This document shows positions 1-7,545 of a stretch of 42,969 bases of DNA, in pieces. Source of the stretch: Candidatus Omnitrophota bacterium (GTDB taxonomy: Bacteria; Omnitrophota; Gorgyraeia; Gygaellales; Profunditerraquicolaceae). The stretch spans positions 1-42,969 of the forward strand of contig JAHIOW010000027.1 of assembly GCA_018895075.1 (NCBI GenBank). Reading direction: 5' to 3'. The notes beneath the pieces are model-generated. The model was given only the letters and a program-made list of their open reading frames with translations, was not told where the DNA came from and did no database searches. The stretch's first letter is position 1; each line of letters opens with the position of its first letter. Both the position numbers and the translations under genes were made by a program.

Positions 1-167
1 CGTTTTATCTTTTATTTCGTTATCTACCAATATGTTAGCATAAATATGAGAAAGAACAAGCATTTTTTCCGACGGGAGAATAAATCTCTCCGACGAGAAA
101 ATAGAGAAAATTTAGTCAGAGTTTTTCAGAGCTCTCTTTTATTATTTTTAATATTAAATAGGAAGAT
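1..167. other. Intergenic stretch at left edge, no gene seen
   Basis: This A+T-rich stretch lies downstream of the UPF0280 gene. I see no coding frame or RNA gene. Read on the plus strand it contains two near-identical copies of TCCGACG(G)GAGA at about 68-79 and 89-98, with the complementary TCTCTCC between them, so a small imperfect hairpin is possible. There is no T-run placed to make a convincing terminator. Confidence 0.5.
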
Positions 168-905
168 TTAATTAGTAAACTCGATCTTGCCCCAAGAAAT
201 AAAATTGTTTTCAATTATAATAATCGCGCCTAAGACGCCCTTTATGGATTTAGCGAAATTTATTGACTTCTCTAAATCTTTCCGGGACCTTACTTGGTTA
301 GCCGATGCAGTAGCAACAGCATCAGCTAAAGACGCGTCCTTAGATAAAATTACAACAGCATCTGCTAATCCAAAGCTTAATGAATGCCCTACGCTACCCG
401 AAGATGTACATATCCCTATGGGCGTATCTTCCGGTTTTATTTTTAAACTGAGCTTCTTAAATAGCTTTGACCTGCCGGCATAGATTGCGATCTTGCGGGG
501 TTTTCGCGTCTTCAGATATATATCGCCGCCATTCTCGATAATTATCTCTCTATAGCCTTTCTTAACCAAAGCCCTACCTAGAAATTGCGCAATAGCGCCA
601 GCTACTGAGGCCATCGGGCCAACACCGGCTCTCTTTGCAGCCTGGGCCATATTTTTTACAATTAGCGGTGCATTAAATCCTACCTGAATAGGCCTTAGCG
701 TAGTTAAAAATTTTCTATCTTTGGAAATATAACTTTCAATCTCCCGGCGGTATGAACGTATCCTCCCCTGAACGAAATCTTTGTTTATTGTTCTATCTGT
801 AAGAATTTGCAAATCCGTTTCTTTCTCAACAACGTGCGCCAGAAACAAATCCTTTGACTTCACCCACTCCCGATAAAACCGCCTCTGATATTTATTAGTT
901 TTCAT
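168..905 (-). CDS. UPF0280 family protein (ApbE-like fold)
   Basis: This 245-residue protein matches the UPF0280/COG2122 family, which is distantly related to the flavin transferase ApbE; the family has no firmly established biochemical role. The visible family signatures are GPMASVAGAIA near residue 97, ENGGDIYL near 124, and a C-terminal GLADAV...SLADAVATASAN segment in which the LADAV motif occurs twice, as is normal for the family. There is no signal peptide or membrane segment. The start codon directly follows the hypE stop codon, so the gene is probably translationally coupled to hypE and is the last gene of the transcript inside the window. The family assignment is strong; a function in hydrogenase maturation would be speculation from position only. 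Confidence 0.85.
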   Translation of the reverse strand: MKTNKYQRRFYREWVKSKDLFLAHVVEKETDLQILTDRTINKDFVQGRIRSYRREIESYISKDRKFLTTLRPIQVGFNAPLIVKNMAQAAKRAGVGPMASVAGAIAQFLGRALVKKGYREIIIENGGDIYLKTRKPRKIAIYAGRSKLFKKLSLKIKPEDTPIGICTSSGSVGHSLSFGLADAVVILSKDASLADAVATASANQVRSRKDLEKSINFAKSIKGVLGAIIIIENNFISWGKIEFTN

Positions 906-1922
906 TTAACATATTCTCGGCAAGGGATCGCTGGTTAACATGTCTATAATACGCTGCGTGCCTAAAATAGTATTTATTATTACCTCGGCCCTGGGTTGCC
1001 TTACCACAGTACCGATAACCTGCGCATTTCGTCCTTGCGGATGTTTTCTTAATAAACTTAAAATTTTTCTTACGCCATCTGGCCTGACCGCTAATATTGC
1101 CCTTCCTTCATTAGCAATATATAGAGGGTCTATGCCTAATAATTCGCAAGCTGTCTTTACTTTTATAGATACAGGAATATTGCTCTCCTCAATGATAATG
1201 CCCAGCCGCAGGGACTCGGCAATTTCATTTAAAGTAGTAGCAACTCCGCCCCTTGTGGGATCACGCATAAATTTGATGGAATCTGTTTTTTTAAGTATGG
1301 GGATTATCAAATTATTTAAAGCGGCGCAGTCGCTTTTTATATTCAGCCCCAGGTCCAATTCTTTTCTTTTGGTAAGCACTGCTAAGCCATGCTGGGCAAT
1401 ATTTCCGGTGACGATAATCTTATCACCTGGTTCGATATTCCTTATAGATAATTTTCTATTCTTTATGATTCTGCCAATACCGGAGGTATTAATAAAAATC
1501 TTGTCGCAAGCGCCTTTCTCCACTACTTTGATATCCCCTGTAACAAAATATACGCCGCTTCTTTTGGCAGTTATAGCAATAGAATCAATAATCCATTCTA
1601 ATATATTATAATCAAGCCCCTCTTCTATAATCAGTGCCAGAGATAGATATTCCGGTAGAGCGCCCAGCATGACCAAATCATTTATTGTTCCACAGACCGC
1701 AAGTTTTCCTATATTGCCACCGCTAAATTCTAAAGGACTTACTACAAAAGAATCAGTAGTAAAGGCGAGCCTGTCTTTATAATTTATGAAGGCGCTATCA
1801 GAAAGCTCTTTTAATATAGGATTATTTAGCCTCTTAAGTAAGAGACCCTTAATCAGGCTATGCGTCAATCTTCCGCCGCTTCCATGTCCGAGCAATATTT
1901 TTTCTGTCTTTAATTTGCCCAT
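906..1922 (-). CDS. hypE: Hydrogenase maturation protein HypE
   Basis: HypE dehydrates the carbamoyl group placed on its C-terminal cysteine by HypF to a thiocyanate. This supplies the CN ligands for the NiFe-hydrogenase iron centre, which are transferred through HypC-HypD. The 338-residue protein has the AIR-synthase-like fold: GHGSGGRLTH at residues 13-22, the ATP-binding region with DPTRGGVATTLNEIA in the middle, and the exact C-terminal motif PRIC with the acceptor cysteine as last residue. Length is normal for the family. Its start overlaps the PAC2 gene stop (TAATG), and it is separated from hypC-hypD by six other genes. No hydrogenase structural gene is in the window. Confidence 0.95.
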   Translation of the reverse strand: MGKLKTEKILLGHGSGGRLTHSLIKGLLLKRLNNPILKELSDSAFINYKDRLAFTTDSFVVSPLEFSGGNIGKLAVCGTINDLVMLGALPEYLSLALIIEEGLDYNILEWIIDSIAITAKRSGVYFVTGDIKVVEKGACDKIFINTSGIGRIIKNRKLSIRNIEPGDKIIVTGNIAQHGLAVLTKRKELDLGLNIKSDCAALNNLIIPILKKTDSIKFMRDPTRGGVATTLNEIAESLRLGIIIEESNIPVSIKVKTACELLGIDPLYIANEGRAILAVRPDGVRKILSLLRKHPQGRNAQVIGTVVRQPRAEVIINTILGTQRIIDMLTSDPLPRIC

Positions 1923-2890
1923 TAATTTCCCGTGTCCTCCTTCTTTTTGAACAAATCCAAAAACCTGTCTTCGTATTCTTTATATACATTCCATTTGTCC
2001 AATTCATTTTTTAACTCATTGGCCTTTGAGGTATCTCCATTTACATGGCGAAAGAGTTCTTCAATTTTTTCCTTCACAGAAACAGGCAGTTTGGTAAGTT
2101 GGCTTAGAGATTTTTTTATCTTTTCTATCTCTTCATCGCTAATAGGCGCAGAGGGTTGAGAATCTATCTTCAGGTAATCCAAGAGCTTGTTGATCTCATT
2201 TTCCATAACATGCGCCTGTTCCATAAGACTAGAAAAATCTATTTGTATATTCAATATCCTGCTTAAGGCATCTAAGACGATATAAGATGCCTTGGGATTT
2301 GCAATCTGAACAGTATAAAAGGGTATCTCGCCAAGAAGACAAAACCCTTCAAACCCTTGTCTTTTGGCTATACCTAAGAATAAACCATTCATACCGCTAA
2401 TTTGGCCCTGCGATAAAAGAGAGAAATTATATTTCTTTAAAAGATTATTAATCTTTTCTGAGGTAGAGGTAAACCATACATTAGGGATTTGAGTGTGGTC
2501 TATGGGTTGCGGCATAGCCGCAAAATTGATTATCATTTTTACCTTGAAAATCTTTGCCATATGAATAATCCTGCTACAGTAATCCTCTGCCTTACTCAAA
2601 TCTGGCTGGGCCTGGCTGATAAATATAATTAGATCGTTTTTACCGGATGGGTTCTTCCAATAATAGAATTTACTAAAGGGGGGATTAGGCACATTTAATA
2701 TGCCTTCTTGAATCACGCTCCCGGTTGAATAGAAAAAGTCTGCAGGCGGAATCTGGGCAAATTCCTCGGCTTTTAGTTTGTCTACTAGATATGTTGCCGC
2801 TTTAAATGCCACCTCACCCATCCCTGGCCAGACACAGATAAGATAAGGATTTTTTAGTCTGGGCTTTTTATAAATCTTGATCTCTTCCAT
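1922..2890 (-). CDS. PAC2 family protein
   Basis: This 322-residue protein resembles the PAC2 (proteasome assembly chaperone 2, PF09754/COG2047) family, common in archaea and actinobacteria. The characteristic start is visible: a short acidic segment, then NPYLICVWPGMGEVAFKA (residues 16-33), followed by a Rossmann-like alternation with IINFAAMPQP and a conserved GMNGLFLGIAKRQGFEGFCLLGE stretch. The C-terminal 90 residues are charged and helical. A GAGGTG ribosome site precedes the ATG. The gene ends at the hypE start codon and is presumably co-transcribed with it. Function in bacteria is not established; there is no proteasome gene in the window. Confidence 0.8.
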   Translation of the reverse strand: MEEIKIYKKPRLKNPYLICVWPGMGEVAFKAATYLVDKLKAEEFAQIPPADFFYSTGSVIQEGILNVPNPPFSKFYYWKNPSGKNDLIIFISQAQPDLSKAEDYCSRIIHMAKIFKVKMIINFAAMPQPIDHTQIPNVWFTSTSEKINNLLKKYNFSLLSQGQISGMNGLFLGIAKRQGFEGFCLLGEIPFYTVQIANPKASYIVLDALSRILNIQIDFSSLMEQAHVMENEINKLLDYLKIDSQPSAPISDEEIEKIKKSLSQLTKLPVSVKEKIEELFRHVNGDTSKANELKNELDKWNVYKEYEDRFLDLFKKKEDTGN

Positions 2891-2900
2891 ATGTCACCTC

Positions 2901-4061
2901 TTAATAAAATCTATAATTTTTTAAAAATTCTTCTAAGACACAGGCGCCTTTATATAAGTTGTCTATCCTGGCATATTCATTAGCAATATGGGCGCATCCT
3001 TTTGAACCAAAGCCCGTAGCAATCGCGGGGATATTTTTACCTTGAAAGAATGTTATGGTGGTTGCGCCTTCAGAACCTCTTATAGCTGGCTTTACGTTTA
3101 TTTTTCTCATGGCGTTTGTTAGATAGCTTATCAAGGGATGATTTTTATTGATGCAGTAAGGTTTTTGCATCCCTTCTATCTCTATCTTTGCCGCATTTTG
3201 CGGCATCCCGCTTTTGCGGGAGAATCTTTTAATATGTTTTTGAATTACGCCTTTTATTTCTTTTAAAATTTTTCTTGCTGACATACCTGGTAAAAATCTA
3301 AAATCTAATTCAAATTCACACCAGTCTGCTACCACATTAACCTTATCTCCGCCTTTTATGGTTCCGATATTTAGTGTAGGGGCCTTAAGATATTTATTTT
3401 TTGTATAAGTAAATTTATAGGCCTTTAGTTCCTGGAGTATACCTAAGGCAATATCTATGGCATTTATGCCTTGCCAGGGATAAGCACCGTGTGCCCTCCT
3501 GCCTTGTATCTTGACCTTAAGATGCAGGAGCCCTTTCTGGGTAATAATTATACCGAAATCATCAGAGTCTAAGACCACTGCCGCCTCAGGGGTTATTATA
3601 CCTTTATCCAATAAAGGAACCAGGCCTAAACTAGAGCCGGCCTCTTCATCAGCAGTGGCTGCAAAAACTAAAGTATAATCCAAAATAATCTTATTTTCAA
3701 TCAGGCTGTTTATTGCCTCCAAGCCACAGGCAAGATTCCCTTTACAATCAGTGGCGCCTAATCCGTAAATTTTACCCTGGGATATCTTGCCTAAAAATGG
3801 CCGGATACGCCAATTTTGCCCAGCAGGTATAGTATCCAAGTGAGGCGTGATAAACAGAGAATGTTTCTTATCTCTTCCCTCTATAGTGGCTACTACATTG
3901 CAACGCCTTCTTTTAAACTCATAAATTTTTGTTTTTATTCCTAATCCTCTAAGATAATCCTGCACAAAATGGGCAATCCGGGATTCATCGCCGGGTGGAT
4001 TTTGTGAATCTATACGGATTAATTTCTGGACAAGTTTTATCAGCCGTATTCTATTTATCAT
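2901..4061 (-). CDS. M20 family metallopeptidase (ArgE/DapE type)
   Basis: This 386-residue protein is a zinc-dependent M20 amidohydrolase of the acetylornithine deacetylase / succinyl-diaminopimelate desuccinylase / carboxypeptidase G2 group. Visible motifs are FITPHLDTIPAG with the first metal ligand at about residue 75, GLGATDCKGN with the bridging Asp near 105, and DEEAG with the general base and metal-binding glutamates. A dimerisation insert (GRRAHGAYPWQGINAI) follows, and the C-terminal ligand lies in GCAHIANEYARI. It is cytoplasmic, with no signal peptide. Substrate cannot be told from sequence. Two adjacent DNA hairpins (3190-3220) sit inside the coding frame and add residues around KSGMPQNAA. 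It follows the M1-barrel gene by 8 bases. Confidence 0.88.
   Translation of the reverse strand: MINRIRLIKLVQKLIRIDSQNPPGDESRIAHFVQDYLRGLGIKTKIYEFKRRRCNVVATIEGRDKKHSLFITPHLDTIPAGQNWRIRPFLGKISQGKIYGLGATDCKGNLACGLEAINSLIENKIILDYTLVFAATADEEAGSSLGLVPLLDKGIITPEAAVVLDSDDFGIIITQKGLLHLKVKIQGRRAHGAYPWQGINAIDIALGILQELKAYKFTYTKNKYLKAPTLNIGTIKGGDKVNVVADWCEFELDFRFLPGMSARKILKEIKGVIQKHIKRFSRKSGMPQNAAKIEIEGMQKPYCINKNHPLISYLTNAMRKINVKPAIRGSEGATTITFFQGKNIPAIATGFGSKGCAHIANEYARIDNLYKGACVLEEFLKNYRFY
3190..3220. repeat. Twin palindromes inside the M20 peptidase gene
   Basis: Two perfect hairpins lie back to back: GCCGCA-TTT-TGCGGC (3190-3204) and CCCGC-TTTT-GCGGG (3207-3220), separated by two bases. They are translated in frame as part of the peptide SRKSGMPQNAAK. 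They look like a REP-type palindromic insertion tolerated in a surface loop. The palindromes are directly seen; that they are mobile is inference. Confidence 0.6.
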
Positions 4062-4069
4062 GACTAATC

Positions 4070-6937
4070 TTAAAAATTATGGCTTACGCCAAACCAAACC
4101 TGCGGGTCTTTTTTGGGCTCATTGAGGGCCTGGGCAACATCTAATCTTAAGATAAATTTTTCTAAAAATGAACCCAGGGTAAGATGAAGGCGCAAGCCCA
4201 ATCCCAGATCCTTTTTGAAACTACGGTCATTAAAACTCCTAAACCAGGCCTTACCCGCATCAAAGAAGCCTACGCCCTGAATTTTATCTATTGAGACAAG
4301 GTTATCTAAAAATCTTAAATCCAAATTATTTAATATATCCTGGCGATATTCTATATTGAACATAACTGCCTGTGAGCCATTAATAGTTTTGTATCCGTAA
4401 CCCCTGATGCCCTTTTCACCGCCCAGCTGAAATAAGCCTTTATCTGCCGGAAATCCTAAGCCAAACTTCATCCTCGTTGCCAATTTTTGTTTAGGCGTAA
4501 GCTTTAGATAACGCGTTAATTCTGGGCTAAAACGCCAGAAATAATTCTGACCTCCTAAAACATGTTCTGCATTTTCAAGCGTAGAGATAAACTTCCAGCC
4601 ATAAGCAGGATCGGGATATGTGCCGTAACGGCCAAATTTTAAATTTATCCCAAAAATAGATTCCTCCTCTTGCCGGTAGGCAAGATTCCTGACGTCCTCA
4701 AGGCCGCCTAAGGTCAAGGCACTCTTGAAATCTCTGTCACGGATAAAATAAACAGTGATGTGGTCATTCTCATCAAGCAGGCCATAACTTACCGGCCAGA
4801 GGTCTCTACGCAGGTATAATTTAACTCCATCCTGGTCATTTCTACTGTGTAGATCATTGTAATCAAACGCCTCAATTCCCCATTTTAACAATTTTCCTGA
4901 TAGATGCTGCTGCTGAAAGCCAAATGTATTTTTGATTCTTTCTTCGTTGAAATTATAAGTATGGGAAATATAGAGTAAATTATCCTGGGGTTTCTGTAAC
5001 GACAATTTTACGCCAAAATCAGAACCGTCTGCTTGCGGGCCAAATACAAAACTATAAGCATCATCCTCTAGGAATACCGGAATCTCGTATAGAGGATAAT
5101 ACAGAATAACCGGCCTAAAATCTACCTGGCGCCTCCAATGATTATTTGTCCTATCTAGCTCAAGGATGCGTTTTTGGGGATCAAGCCGGGCGGATTTTAT
5201 TTTCTTAGAGTTATCAATTAAAAACTCTTTACTTTTTTCTGCGCCATTCCAAAGGTAATTTAACTGGCTGCCATCTTCTAATTCCACTTCCAATTCCACC
5301 GGCATAGGAATATCGCCGATATTTTCTACAACTATTTTATTTTGATAAACGCCTTTTATGGCATAGTCGCAAATCTTGGTGGTTTTCAGCCAATCATCAA
5401 AAAACCAATTTAAATCTGTCTTTGCCTCTTGGCTGGCTATTTTCTCTAAATCTGCAACAAAGATATTTTTAAATTTAAATTCATTAAAATACCTTTGCGT
5501 CAACCTCTTAAAGGCATCCTCGCCCATAACGTAGTTTAACATGTCCACAATCTTAGAACCCTTGCCATAAGTAATAGAAAAGATAGAACTGGGTTCTTTA
5601 AAGCTGGAGAGTGCCCCTAATACAGGCCGGTCAATGCCGTTTTTGGCTACGAAGCTATAGCGGTCTAATTGGGCACGGACAAAAGAAAAATTAGGGATTA
5701 ACCATTGCAATGCCCTAGGCAAAACCATGACCCCAACATCCTGTCCATATTTAGTCTCTAGGTATTTTAACAACCAGTAGGAATTAAACCCTTCATCAAG
5801 AAACATCTCTTTATATTCATCAGAACCCACAATATTATAGAACCACTGATGGCCTGTTTCATGTGAAATGAGAAAATCAAAATAGCGATGAAGGAAACCC
5901 GGTAGTTTATAGGCGCGCGTATCAATAAATACCAGACACGAAGATTGCATTCCGCCAAACCCTAAGTAACTGGGGACAATACTAAATTCGGGATACGGAT
6001 ATTCAACAAAATGTTGACTATAGAATTTCATTAGCCCTTGAGCATGCCGAGCAGCCTCCTGTGCTCTTTGTTCGTCGCCACTCAGATAATAAGATTTAAT
6101 TTTGGTTTTACCGTCATCTACCGCATAAACCAATAAACTTTTAGACACGCTTAGGCTAAAATCCCTCACCGGTAATACGGTCTCTAAACTTAAAGTCTTG
6201 GTTCCGTCAGGGTTGAGGGTTTCTTCTTTTAAAGAGCCGCTTGAGGCAACCTTTTCGTTTTGATCAACAGTAAACTTAACTTTATAGTAAGAGGCATCGC
6301 TAATATATGGCTGATGATAAATGTAAAATGGATAATTATGCCAACTGTTTTTATCAAAAACGGATAATATCGGATACCAGCGCGCCAGTGTAATAATATC
6401 TTTGTGCCAACCGAATCTGCCGTAAGCATGAGGTATATCTAATTGGAAATCTATATCAATCTCACAAGACTCTCCTGGGCTAAGGGCAGAATCCAGATTT
6501 ACCTTAAGGATGGTCTGGTCTTCTCCTTCAATCATATAAACCAGCGGCCCTTTAGAGTAAGAAATATGCCTTATTTTTAAATCCCCGCCTTGGAACCCTC
6601 CAGGAAAAAGATCTATTTTAAAATAAGCTGCATACCGATAAAGAAGCCTGATTTCTTTATCGGTATATCTGCGGTGGGGATAGATGTGGAAATAGATTTC
6701 GTTTAATTCCTGATTAGAATTATTAGTGAATTTTACTTTTTGTTCGGCGCTTATCTTATGATTATTAGTATCGAGGTGTGCATTGATTTCGTATCGGGGC
6801 GGCTCTGAAGCAAAGCTAAGGCAAAAGGAAAAAGTAAAAAGGCAAAAGTACAAGGTAAAACTAAAAAGTTTTAAATTTTTAGTTGTGGTTTTGCGTTTTA
6901 CGTTTTTACTTTTGAGTTTAAGGGGCAGATATCGCAT
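4070..6937 (-). CDS. M1-family metallopeptidase fused to an outer-membrane beta-barrel
   Basis: This 955-residue exported protein has a signal peptide at residues 1-43 (lysine-rich n-region, then a Phe/Leu/Cys-rich core ending in SFA). An aminopeptidase N-like N-terminal beta domain precedes a gluzincin catalytic domain with HETGH at 359-363, DEGF supplying the third zinc ligand Glu382, and GGMQSS at 328-333 in the place of the usual GxMEN exopeptidase motif. From about residue 600 the sequence becomes Tyr/Phe-rich with alternating beta strands. It contains FQLGGEKGIRGYGYKT, the RGY signature of Omp85/BamA-type surface antigens, and ends in aromatic NF as outer-membrane barrels do. The start ATG lies within the 3' end of the upstream glycosylase gene (40-base overlap), and no later ATG would keep the signal peptide. 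Confidence 0.85.
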   Translation of the reverse strand: MRYLPLKLKSKNVKRKTTTKNLKLFSFTLYFCLFTFSFCLSFASEPPRYEINAHLDTNNHKISAEQKVKFTNNSNQELNEIYFHIYPHRRYTDKEIRLLYRYAAYFKIDLFPGGFQGGDLKIRHISYSKGPLVYMIEGEDQTILKVNLDSALSPGESCEIDIDFQLDIPHAYGRFGWHKDIITLARWYPILSVFDKNSWHNYPFYIYHQPYISDASYYKVKFTVDQNEKVASSGSLKEETLNPDGTKTLSLETVLPVRDFSLSVSKSLLVYAVDDGKTKIKSYYLSGDEQRAQEAARHAQGLMKFYSQHFVEYPYPEFSIVPSYLGFGGMQSSCLVFIDTRAYKLPGFLHRYFDFLISHETGHQWFYNIVGSDEYKEMFLDEGFNSYWLLKYLETKYGQDVGVMVLPRALQWLIPNFSFVRAQLDRYSFVAKNGIDRPVLGALSSFKEPSSIFSITYGKGSKIVDMLNYVMGEDAFKRLTQRYFNEFKFKNIFVADLEKIASQEAKTDLNWFFDDWLKTTKICDYAIKGVYQNKIVVENIGDIPMPVELEVELEDGSQLNYLWNGAEKSKEFLIDNSKKIKSARLDPQKRILELDRTNNHWRRQVDFRPVILYYPLYEIPVFLEDDAYSFVFGPQADGSDFGVKLSLQKPQDNLLYISHTYNFNEERIKNTFGFQQQHLSGKLLKWGIEAFDYNDLHSRNDQDGVKLYLRRDLWPVSYGLLDENDHITVYFIRDRDFKSALTLGGLEDVRNLAYRQEEESIFGINLKFGRYGTYPDPAYGWKFISTLENAEHVLGGQNYFWRFSPELTRYLKLTPKQKLATRMKFGLGFPADKGLFQLGGEKGIRGYGYKTINGSQAVMFNIEYRQDILNNLDLRFLDNLVSIDKIQGVGFFDAGKAWFRSFNDRSFKKDLGLGLRLHLTLGSFLEKFILRLDVAQALNEPKKDPQVWFGVSHNF
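6820..6917. repeat. Heptamer repeat array, 14 units, spanning glycosylase end and M1 signal peptide
   Basis: Read on the plus strand, 98 bases divide without slippage into 14 heptamers. The first six are of the type GGCAAAA/GTAAAAA, and after a turn the last units are of the type TTTGCGT/TTTACGT, so the array is also an imperfect inverted repeat. The core palindrome is AACTAAAAA (6859-6867) pairing with TTTTTAGTT (6876-6884). On the minus strand the array encodes the last few residues of the EndoIII-like protein and, in another frame, nearly the whole signal peptide of the M1-barrel protein. Confidence 0.8.
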
Positions 6938-7545
6938 TTGGGTTTATTTTTTAAACAGACCTCTTTACCTAACCTTACCAAGAGCGCATGGTATTCATTA
7001 AATAATTTTACATTGGATTTAAGATTTTGCATAAACAAATTTTGTATTTCACCGTAGCTGGCATTTTTTTTAACCAAACGGTGTCTTAAAAGTATCCTTC
7101 TGGTATATGCATCAACTACAAACACCGGTTTTTTTAAGGCATATAGCAATATAGAATCTGCGGTCTCCGGGCCAATACCATTTATAGAAAGTAACTGTAG
7201 GCGTAAATCCCGGGTATTTATTAGAAGAATCTTTTGAATATTCCCCTGGTAAGACTTAAATAAAAAATTCAAAAACGCCTTTAATCTTTGCGCCTTAATA
7301 TTGAAATACCCGGTTGGCTTTATCAGCGTGGACAATCTTTTCTTGGATAGCCTATAGAGTTTACGCTGCTCTAATAATTTGTGCTTTCTTAGATTATTGA
7401 TTGCCTTTTCTACATTAAGCCAGTTTGTATTTTGGGTAAGAATTGCGCCTACAATAACTTCAAACGGGGTATCAGCCGGCCACCAGTGTTGTGGGCCAAA
7501 ATGAGAATATAACTTGCGATAGATTAAATCGAGCTTGCCGCTCAT
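6898..7545 (-). CDS. EndoIII-like HhH-GPD DNA glycosylase (COG2231 type)
   Basis: This 215-residue base-excision glycosylase homologue has the ILTQNTNW motif near residue 34, a helix-hairpin-helix INGIGPETADSILLYA near 119-134 and the catalytic aspartate in VVDAYTRR. The lysine of classical endonuclease III is replaced by glutamate within GPETA. This suggests a monofunctional enzyme of the COG2231/MagIII group rather than a true AP lyase. The C-terminal iron-sulfur loop shows three cysteines (C-X6-C-X2-C) and then ends SKVKT, so the fourth cysteine expected five residues later is absent. That end is encoded by the heptamer repeat array. The start overlaps the preceding gene by ATGA. Confidence 0.85.
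   Translation of the reverse strand: MSGKLDLIYRKLYSHFGPQHWWPADTPFEVIVGAILTQNTNWLNVEKAINNLRKHKLLEQRKLYRLSKKRLSTLIKPTGYFNIKAQRLKAFLNFLFKSYQGNIQKILLINTRDLRLQLLSINGIGPETADSILLYALKKPVFVVDAYTRRILLRHRLVKKNASYGEIQNLFMQNLKSNVKLFNEYHALLVRLGKEVCLKNKPKCDICPLNSKVKT

Noticed and set aside
301-380. Tandem duplication in the UPF0280 gene (repeated LADAV codons)
   Set aside because: The doubled motif is a normal feature of the family's C-terminal region.
940-1611. Long plus-strand open frame opposite hypE
   Set aside because: It has no family resemblance, no ribosome site and lies wholly antisense to a clear hypE. Similar plus-strand frames opposite carB, pyrC, pyrB and the ATPase genes were dropped for the same reason.
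6898-6937. Frameshift fusing the glycosylase and M1 genes
   Set aside because: Each protein has its own complete domain set, and the M1 frame starts with a full signal peptide; a 40-base overlap explains the junction.
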